A stretch of 64,000 bases of DNA from Cenococcum geophilum 1.58 (Eukaryota > Ascomycota > Dothideomycetes > Gloniales > Gloniaceae): assembly GCA_001692895.1 (NCBI GenBank), contig KV748229.1:867112-931111 (forward strand), given 5' to 3'. Positions 56,039 through 64,000 of the stretch are shown one piece after another (position 1 is the first letter of the stretch; every line of letters starts with the position of its first letter). Both the position numbers and the translations under genes were made by a program. The notes beneath the pieces were generated by a model. That model saw nothing but the letters and a program-made list of their open reading frames with translations, had not been told where the DNA came from and did not search any database.

Positions 56039-56704
56039 AGTGGGTGGGTTGATCCTTGGTCAAGTAAAGGTATTGGGAGGCGAATGGTTCCCCCTGAGAG
56101 AATTGATAGCTTGGGCATATGTTGCTGGTGCGACAAATGTGGTGTGGAATCTTTCAAAAGGACACCTCACATGGAAATCGATATTCAATTGTCTTTATTA
56201 CAGAATGAGTAAGCAAACGTTATTTAATTACGAAGGTTACCTCAGCGAGCTCAGACGTGATTTTTTTAGCTAGCGTCGGAATAACCTACGCCGTCTTCCG
56301 AATTGCAAAATCACGTCTGAGAGGGTTTGGCGAGTTTTGTTAAAAACGTAAGTAAAATCCACAAAACGGATATTGCGGATATTTAATTTATTTATTCACA
56401 CAACGCGTTATTATTAAACCCTATAGTCACATTTTTTTTAAGACTTAGGGCTTCTAAATAGTATCAATTTTATTATACGGCTATTGCTTAGTCCTAACAT
56501 TAATTTCGTTAAAGTTAAAAAACGCGTTATTAAAAGCGTAAGCATATATTATATCTTATTAAATAGTCTGCTAATATAGATAAAATTATACAGATATATA
56601 GATATCTACTACTTAAAGCTATTGCAACACCTAGTAGGTGCTATAGTTGGGTCCTTCCTTAAAAATATCCTCCCTTGGCCCGGAGTGTCTCTGCTACTAC
56701 TAGG

Positions 56705-57248
56705 GGGCAGAGCCTCGTGCAGAGCCTCGTGCAGAGCCTTAGTAGAGCTTCGTGTAGAGCTTAATGCAGGGCTTCGTGTAGAGCTTCGTGCAGAACCTTA
56801 GCAGAGCTTCGTGCAGAGCTTCGTGTGGGGCTTCGTGCAGAACTTCGTGCAGAGCTTCGTGTAGAGCTTCGTGCAGAACCTTAGCAGAGCTTCGTGCAGA
56901 GCTTCGTGCAGAGCTTCGTGCAGAGCTTCGTGCAAAGCTTCGTGCAGAGCTTCGTGCAAAGCTTCGTGCAGAGCTTCGTGCAGAGCTTCGTGCAGAGCTT
57001 CGTGCAAAGCTTCGTGCAGAGCTTCGTGCAAAGCTTCGTGCAGAGCTTCGTGCAGAGCTTCGTGCAGAGCTTCGTGCAAAGCTTCGTGCAGAGCTTCGTG
57101 CAAAGCTTCGTGCAAAGCTTCGTGCAGAGCTTCGTGCAAAGCTTCGTGCAGAGCTTCGTGCAGAGCTTCGTGCAGAGCTTCGTGCAGAGCTTCGTGCAGA
57201 GCCTCGTGCAGAGCTTCGTGCAGAGCTTCGTGCAGAGCCACGTGCAGG
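56705..57248. repeat. 12-bp minisatellite, AGAGCTTCGTGC type
   Basis: Roughly 45 tandem copies of AGAGCTTCGTGC with variants (CAAAGC for CAGAGC, AACCTTAGC units near the start). Because the unit is divisible by three and lacks stops, several frames on both strands stay open, for example repeating Ala-Leu-His-Glu on the minus strand. I do not regard these as genes. Confidence 0.9.
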
Positions 57249-57419
57249 CGTACAGACGTGTAACTGTGCAGACGTGCAGACGTTCGTACGGGCGATTAAT
57301 TGCAGAGACGTTTGTAGAGACGATTGTATGGCGTTCGTACGGGCGTTCGTACGGGCAATTGTAGAACCTTCCTAGTATATTAGCGGCTGCTGTAGTAGAG
57401 CTTTGGAGCTCTATATAGC

Positions 57420-57690
57420 TTCGAACAGAGCCTCGAGCAGAGCCTCGGGCAGAGCTTCGAGCAGAGCTTCGAGCAGAGCTCGAGCAGAGCCTTCGAGCAG
57501 AGCCCCGAGCAGAGGCTTCGAGCAGAGCTTCGAGCAGAGCTTCGAGCAGAGCCCCGAGCAGAGCTTCGAGCAGAGCTTCGAGCAGAGCTTCGAGCAGAGC
57601 TTCGAGCAGAGCCCCCGAGCAGAGCTTCGAGCAGAGCTTCGTGCCGGAGCCTCGTGCGGGGAGCTTCGTGCAGAGCTTTTGCAGAGCTCC
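57420..57690. repeat. 12-bp minisatellite, AGAGCTTCGAGC type
   Basis: About 20 copies of a sister unit, AGAGCTTCGAGC, with CCCCGAGC and CCTCGAGC variants. It differs from the first tract by one core base. Between the tracts (57250-57365) is a third short array of CGTTCGTACGGGC units. Confidence 0.85.
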
Positions 57691-58717
57691 GTGCAGGTCT
57701 CCCCCTGAGCTTCGTTCCGCAGAGGCTCTCGCAAAGCTCTACGCAGAGGGCTGGCGGCGTGGGCGTAAGCGTTCAGCGTTGGTGTTTACTGCGCGGCTCG
57801 GCGGTGCAGAGGTAGAATTAGGGCCTCTACGGCGACGAATTCCTCTTAACGTCGCGCGCGGTAATAAGGAGCTGAAGATCTCATAGCTTTATAGAGTAGG
57901 CTTTTCTCTATAATTTGGTGTAATTTTTATATTAATAGGTATTGTGGGAGGGTAGATCAATTTCGTTAAAGTTAATAAGGTCTTCTTATATAAACCGTGT
58001 TTAGGTTTTCTATAAATCTCGCCAAAGGCCCTCAGACTAAGAAAACGATTACCGTCCTAAATCAGCTTAGCGGACGGTGCGGATATTCCTATATCCGCAA
58101 TCGATTTCTTAGTCTGAGCTTCTGAGGTAATTACGAAGGCCGGGTTTGAAAATCGGCCAATTTTTTAAGCGAGTATTTTGCGTATTCCAGGCCCGCGATA
58201 ACAAATAAATAGCAATTGCGCCTTGAATTTAACTATCGCAAAATTCCATAGAATAACCAATCTGCTTCTTCTCTATCGCATAATACTTTAATTAAGAATT
58301 TTGGGTGTTGGGTTGAAATTGCATACGAATTCCAAAAGGTAGAGATTTTGATGGACGGTTTTCAAGTGCGTACAGGTCGGCCAGACCACGCTAAAAGGTC
58401 GGCCCGATAGGCGAAACCTCCGCCCGCCACACCAAACCCCACCCTTCCCCTCCCAACCTGACCCTACCATCCACCCTATCTTTTCTTATATATCTATCTT
58501 AATGTCAGAACGTTAATCATATGACGTGGTCACGGGACCACGTAGCGAGGTTAGCTAACCTGACCTTGGAGCAACCCCTTACTTCTAGTAAAAACAATCA
58601 ACTACCAACTTCAACACCACATACGTACCACTATAAGTGATATTCGTGCACGTTAATAAAGCGAGTTATACCAACACTAATCAGTAGACGTATAAATTAG
58701 GAAATACGTAATAGCAA

Positions 58718-59010
58718 AGCTTAAAACCACGCATTAGCTTAACTACTAACGCGTTAGATCGCAGAGCTATCACCCTATTTTAGTTAAAGGAGAAAGCTAC
58801 GTTACCCTTAAAGCTTAAGACTACGTATCAGCTTGCTAACGCGTAAGATCGCCTAGAGAATCATATCTTTACTTAGAGAGAGCTACGTTACCCCTTAAAG
58901 CTCAAGACTACGCATTAACTTAACTGTTAACGCGTTAGATCGCCTAGAGGACCTCAAAGCTTAAGACCACATATTAACTTAACTGCTAACGCGTAAGATC
59001 GCCTAGAGGA
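58718..59010. repeat. four degenerate tandem copies with TAACGCGTTAGATCGC core
   Basis: Copies begin near 58718, 58811, 58898 and 58956, each with a GCTTAAGACTACG-like start and a TAACGCG(T/TA)AGATCGCCTAGAG end. Spacing varies from about 58 to 93 bp. They lie within the putative LTR/leader. Confidence 0.6.
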
Positions 59011-59113
59011 CTATATCTTTGCTAAGAATCGTCTTTAATCTTTAGTCTTCAAAAACTATAGATTTGTTAAGGGGACACGCACACACCCTTATACCCTTAC
59101 CTTTACACCCCCG

Positions 59114-59152
59114 ACCTTAACCTTAACCTTAACCTTAACCTTAACCTTAACT
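59114..59152. repeat. CTTAAC hexamer repeat
   Basis: Six tandem copies of CTTAAC. This differs from the usual fungal telomere repeat (CCCTAA), so it is a simple microsatellite and not a chromosome end. Confidence 0.8.
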
Positions 59153-59165
59153 TCTAAATAACGAC

Positions 59166-62100
59166 TACCCTTATATACAAAGACACGATAATATAAAAAT
59201 TGACTAAAAGGAAAGAATTGCTAAATACGGCTACGGAATCAACTTGGAGACGGCTATAAATAACGATCTAGCGGAGTATATGGAGACTAAGATGCACCTA
59301 TATACACGGCATAACCTTATAGACTTTTCACTGTAGACAGTATATTAGGAAGACTTTAAAGACTTTATACTAAAGCTCTTTAAACGAGTACAATCTAAAA
59401 CTAAAGTAGGAATCTATAACTACCTAGTTAAGAGAGGAGTATACGTTATTAAGTAAGATAAGAGGCATACCCTTAGCAAGGTGCTAACGGACGTCGCCTA
59501 TAAAGAAGAGTTTTATAAATAGACGGATAAGGAGCTTATTACGGCCCTTATAGAGGTAAAGCTAATAATTATAATAACTCTATAAGACTAACTTAATTCG
59601 ACCTTAGACAAGCTTACTATACCTCTAGCCCCACTACTAGGTACTCTACTAACTCCACTAGCTATTTTAGCCGCTATACTACCAGCTACTTCGGTTGCTG
59701 CACCGCTAGCTACCCTAATTACAGCACCGCTAGCTACCCCGGTCGCTGCCCCCGCTACCCCTACTACCCCCCCCAGATCTACTCTAATTGCTACACCGCC
59801 AGCTACTCCAATCGCTACCCCTATTAACCTCGCTACCCCTTCTAGTCCTTAATTCTCCAATTATAACCAAATCTACGCTCTTATTAACCAACTACTATAG
59901 CTAAGAGAGTAGTAACTACAGCAGCTATAGTAACCGCAGCAGCTATATATATATATACTACCCGAACCAGCTATACCTAGCGTAGAGTAAGGACCTAAGC
60001 AAGGATCTAGATATAATAAGGAGGTAGCTATAATTATAAAGATCTATATAGACGACTAAAAGTACAATAGAGTTAACGATAGCTTTAACTTTAAGCTAAC
60101 TATCTTCTATAATATTTGTAAGAGATCTAGCTTACCACTAAAAGGCTACATAGTAGTATTCCCTAGTATACTAAAAGGGCTTGCTTAGGACCACTACTAT
60201 AATAGCAACCTTAAGTTAAGACCTTTTACTAAAGCCTACAACTATATATAACAGTTCTTTAAAGGGCCAGAATACTACCACAAGAATCTTACGGAGTAAA
60301 ACAGTATAACCCTCTAAGGAGTTATAGATAAGAACCCTAATAAGTTAATCTATTAGAACTTCTAACTACTTATAAATAAGCTGCTAAAGTAACGCCACGG
60401 ACTATACCTAAACTTCTATACGAACCGTATTTTTATAAATAAGCTGGTTACTGCTTACTAGGGAGTACTAGTATGCCATATTACTATCTCCAACCCTTTA
60501 GAAGACCTCTCTTAGTTAATTAGCAAGCTATAATCCTCTATTATTATATAGGAAAAAGAACACCCCCTATAGGCCTTAATAAGATCGTCTCATTAAGCCT
60601 TCTTTATGGATTAACGCTATTACCGAAATAACCAAAATCGAAACCAAAACACTAATCACTATAGCAGTAATCGCCCCTATAGAACTAACGGTAGACTAAA
60701 GGCCAAGTGCTACGTCTGTAAGAAGAAGAACTGCCGTTTATAAAAACATATAGAGGAGGAGCGTAATCGGTCCAGAGACAACTATAAGAGACGTTTTATT
60801 AATATTAAGGGCCGCAATAAGGGCAACTTTAACAACCACTTTAAATAATATATTGCCGTCTGCGAAAGAGATAAAGAGGATAACTTAGACTTTAAAGCCT
60901 ATATATACGACGCTAACGACTCTAAAAGCGATGCCGGAGAACCTAACAATAGTTCTACCTATATCACTACCTTTAGAACACTTACTATAGAGAAAGTAAC
61001 CTCTATAAGCGTAGAACTAGCCAATAAGGCTTATATACACCTGCTTACGGCTTTAGAACTCACTACGGAGTCCATTACAGAACCTTATATAGAGACCGAC
61101 CCATTTGCCTACAGTACGGCTACAGCCACAGCGTCATAATACACCTTAACGGTCTTTATGGGAATTATAATTGATATAGGTGCTTCGCGCAAGTCTATAG
61201 CTAGCTACGGTTAATTCTAAGCTCTATAGGCCGTAGACAAGTCCGTAAGTCTTAACACGTTAACTAAGGGCTAAGTAACTGTCTAATTCGGGATTAGAGC
61301 CTCCACATCTATCGGAACTATAGACGTTAACAGCCCTATAGGCAAGGTACAATTCCATATCATTAAAGCAGATACTCCCTTCCTACTTTACTTAGCAGAT
61401 ATGGATAGACTCTATATTAAATACGATAACCTAAAGGACGTCATTATTACTCGCACTAAAAGGGTGCCAGTAGTTAGACAATTTGGCCACCCATTTCTCT
61501 TATAAAGCTTCTCCTTACAGTCTTATTTAGTTAAGTCTTTTAATATAAACCCTTGCTACTTAACTAACGTAGAACTACAACGTCTACACCGTTAATTTAG
61601 TTACCCGTTAGTTAATAAACTACAAAAGCTTCTTAATAAGGCTGGCTACGGCTATAACACTAATAGATCCGCTATTAAAGAGCTAACTAGACTCTGCTAC
61701 TATTACTAGAAGTATAGCAGATCTTTAGGTAGATTTTGCTTTACCCTATAAAACGACGTTAATTTTAATTACAATATTATCGTCGACATTATATATATTA
61801 GCGGCTCCCCCCTACTATACGTAGTTAATAAAGCAACTTAATTTCAAGCTGGTAGATAGCTACGAGATATTAACGCCAAGTACACTTAGGACATTCTACG
61901 GATGTGCTAGATTAATAGCTACTTAGGACTATTAGACCTAATCACCACAGACGCCGGAAAGAACTTTGTCAGCAAGGAGTTTAAGCACTACGCTGCCACT
62001 ATAGGAGTAACCATAAAGTTAGTTCTAGTCGAATCACACAATTCTATTAGAATGGTAGAGCGCTACTATAGTCCGCTACGACGAGCCTACCAAATCATTA

Positions 62101-64000
62101 TAACTAAAATCCCTAAAATCAGCAAGGAAATAGCCCTATAAATGGCCTTTAAAGCTATTAATAATACAGCTGGCCTAGAAGGCCTAGTCCCTACACTCCT
62201 AGTCTTCGGAGCCTACCCCTAAATGGTTAAATCGGACGCGCTATTACCTTTAGTTACACAGTAAGCTGCGGCTATTAAGAAAGCAATAGTGGAAATCTAG
62301 AAGCTATAAGCTAAACAATAGATCGCTAACGCTCTTAATATGCAAAACGGACCATGAACTAACGCTATTTACGGCCTCCTACCTAGTTCGCCTATCTTAG
62401 TCTAGAGAGAAGGCAATACTAGCTAGAGTGGTTATTGGGATAGGCCATATACGCTACTTACCGTTAATAGTAAGACCTACACCGTAAAGCTACCGAATAG
62501 GCCTACGACCTTCCGCTCTATAGTCGTAAAACCTTACCTACTGGACCTATAAGACCCAGTTAAACCACAAGAGCCTGTCAAATCAGCTAAACTAGTACCT
62601 TTACTAGCTAAACCTCAATCGTTACCTAAAGCTAAACCACAGCTACCGCTAAAGCGAGGCAGAGGTCGCCCCCGTAAATACCTATTACTTACAGCTATTA
62701 TAGACACGACTACTATAGACGCTACAATAGATATAGGTGCTTTTATAGGTAATATTGCAGATATTGCTAATATCGCTATCTACTTACAGAACGATAATAA
62801 CACCTAATTTAGTGCTTTATAACAAAAGGAGGTTATAGGCCTACTTAAGAAAGGCGTCTTTAAGATTATTAAGCTACGCGATATGCCAAAGGGGGTCAAA
62901 CTCTTTAACTTACAGTTTGTCGATAAGATTAAAAATAAGGAAACCGATAGAGCCTTTAAGAAATCACGACTTATTATATAGGCCTATAATAATTTAGAGA
63001 AAGAGCTAGTTCTTACTTAGTCACCAATAATTTAACGGGTTAGCCAGCGGCTAATTCTCTATATCGCTGCTATACTACCGTAGACACGACTCTACCTCTA
63101 AAACATCTTATAAGCCTATGTCCAGTCTACTATAAACCTAAACCATAAGTTCTACGTACGACCACTACACAAGCTAAATAAACAATTAGGAATTAATACG
63201 GACTCTATTCTAAAGGTTATAAAGCTACTTTATAGAGTACCTAAAGCTAAAAACCACTGGTTTAAGACCTACTATTTATACTACGTTAATTAGCTGCGAA
63301 TAGACTAGTCTACGTACAACCCTTACTTGCTCTACAGCGATAAGCCTTTCGGAATTGTCGGCCTATAGACTAATAATACACTATTCCTTATAGATAATAC
63401 CTTTATAGAGGCTAAACAAAGCGAACTATATAAGGCCAAATTTATAGCTAAGAAGCGAGAGTAATTAACCGCTAATATACTAATCAAGTTTAACGGAGGA
63501 CTTATTTAATTAATATAAGATAGGAGTATTACGCTAACGTAAAAGCGCCAGTGTAAGAACCTTAGTGTGGTTAATACTACGCTAGTAGATAGTACTAGCT
63601 CCAGAGGAGTTACGCGTGGCCTACTTACGCTAAAGGACTAGTATATCGCTTAACGCGCCAGAGGAGCCTATATCGCCTTAGTCTGTTAGCCAGAGGCCTT
63701 ATTTAACCTATCCTTTACTACCTAGGTAATTAACCTAGTTAAAGATAATATAAAGAGTCTTAATAAGTAATTAAGCTGGCAGATTAAGAACGTAAATAGA
63801 GGCCTAAAGTTCGTTAAGTTAGACGTTAACATCTTACAACTCCTAGTATTTACGGACGCTTCCTTCGCCAACAATAAGGACTTATCTTTATAAATTAGCT
63901 ATGTACTTATATTAGCAGACGCCTTAAATAAGGCAAATATCGTCTACTAGTCCTTAATTAAGTGCAAAAGAGTTACTAGGAGTGTATTAGCTTTAGAGTT
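59166..64000 (+). mobile_element. Ty1/copia retrotransposon with RIP-type mutations, truncated by window end
   Basis: One long reading frame can be followed for ~4.8 kb with nonsense codons but no frameshift that I could find. Order: gag-like protein; CCHC-type zinc knuckle (KCYVCKKKNC at ~60709); aspartic protease site (IDIGAS at ~61170, normally D-T/S-G-A); integrase with first Asp in IIVDIIYI (~61783), second in LITTDAGKNF (~61944) and Glu in RMVERYYSPLRRAY; reverse transcriptase; and the start of RNase H (LLVFTDASFANN at ~63838). Integrase before RT defines copia. Dozens of TAA/TAG codons fall where Gln or Trp is expected, and the RT active-site Asp pair reads Asn-Asn (~63371). These are C-to-T and G-to-A changes, the RIP signature. 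The element is inactive. Confidence 0.85.

Larger units (their letters stand above)
56237..58130. mobile_element. non-autonomous Mutator-like element (MULE) carrying 12-bp minisatellites
   Basis: The element is bounded by inverted ends that begin TTACCTCAG and continue AGCTCAGAC on both sides after a short variable spacer. It is flanked by a perfect 9-bp direct repeat TTACGAAGG (56228-56236 and 58131-58139). A 9-bp duplication with TIRs is the Mutator signature. Both ends also fold into subterminal hairpins: at the left, CAGACGTGATTTT pairs with AAAATCACGTCTG; at the right, CTCAGACTAAG pairs with CTTAGTCTGAG; and GGCGAG/CTCGCC motifs mirror each other further in. The interior holds AT-rich DNA and two long minisatellite tracts, with no transposase. 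It lies about 200 bp from the sec72 start. Confidence 0.75.
58503..59165 (+). repeat. putative 5' LTR and leader of the copia element
   Basis: The segment starts TGTCAGAACG, a plausible LTR beginning, and precedes the gag-like reading frame. It contains a hairpin (ACGTGGTC, 4-base loop, GACCACGT at 58524-58543) and a perfect palindrome AGGTTAGCTAACCT (58548-58561), which may be promoter elements. The matching 3' LTR would lie beyond the window, so the boundaries cannot be proven. Confidence 0.35.

Noticed and set aside
56798-57364. Long repetitive frames such as (ALHE)n, (SFVQ)n and (LRAE)n on both strands
   Set aside because: They arise from a 12-bp tandem repeat that is open in every phase; there is no start context, domain or unique sequence.
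59114-59152. Telomere-like repeat near the right end
   Set aside because: The unit is CTTAAC, not CCCTAA, and a retroelement continues for 5 kb beyond it.
59166-64000. TAA/TAG at Gln positions suggesting a variant genetic code
   Set aside because: Neighbouring genes use TAA and TAG as normal stops, Trp codons are affected too, and RT catalytic Asp codons are also changed G-to-A. RIP explains all of it.

Overview
The window looks like nuclear DNA from a filamentous ascomycete (Pezizomycotina). Genes are close together and have short introns, mostly 50-100 bp with GT...AG ends. They include typical fungal genes: Cla4, Sec72, a LaeA-type methyltransferase and a HET-domain protein. One retroelement has the C-to-T/G-to-A decay expected of repeat-induced point mutation (RIP). 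I cannot name the genus from sequence alone.

Layout. 1-17 kb is a housekeeping block: the 5' part of a secreted protein, alpha-actinin, the PAK kinase Cla4, a HeLo-like membrane protein, the Caf1/Pop2 deadenylase, the complex I subunit NDUFB3, the ribosome-biogenesis factor Rpf1, and a glycyl-tRNA synthetase copy broken by several frameshifts and a stop. 19.7-21.4 kb holds a LaeA-like methyltransferase. 23.9-30.5 kb is a decaying accessory region. It has a secreted beta-propeller-like gene split by a hAT element with a perfect 8-bp target duplication, two TA-flanked MITEs, an F-box/LRR-like relic and a broken GPI-type surface protein. 31.2-35.1 kb is a HET-TPR gene ending in about twenty near-identical ~33-residue repeats, the architecture of fungal non-self recognition proteins. 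Its last repeats are frameshifted and a stray WD40 unit follows. A piggyBac-like relic lies next to it.

36.7-56 kb returns to functional genes: copper amine oxidase, an Flx1-type mitochondrial carrier, a very unusual ubiquitin-system gene (44.3-49.8 kb), a MARVEL protein, a damaged short-chain dehydrogenase, a mercuric-reductase-like flavoprotein and Sec72. From 56.2 kb to the end the DNA is repeat-rich. A 1.9-kb Mutator-like element with 9-bp target duplications carries 12-bp minisatellites, followed by a RIP-mutated Ty1/copia element that runs off the window.

The most interesting locus is 44339-49784. It encodes about 1,670 residues combining ubiquitin-like folds, a von Willebrand A domain split by an inserted U-box (E3) and a further ubiquitin-like fold, and a C-terminal ubiquitin-conjugating (E2) domain that keeps the HPN motif and the active-site cysteine. 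This would be a self-contained E2-E3 enzyme. Exon structures were worked out by hand from splice signals, reading phase and family conservation; they have not been checked against transcripts.
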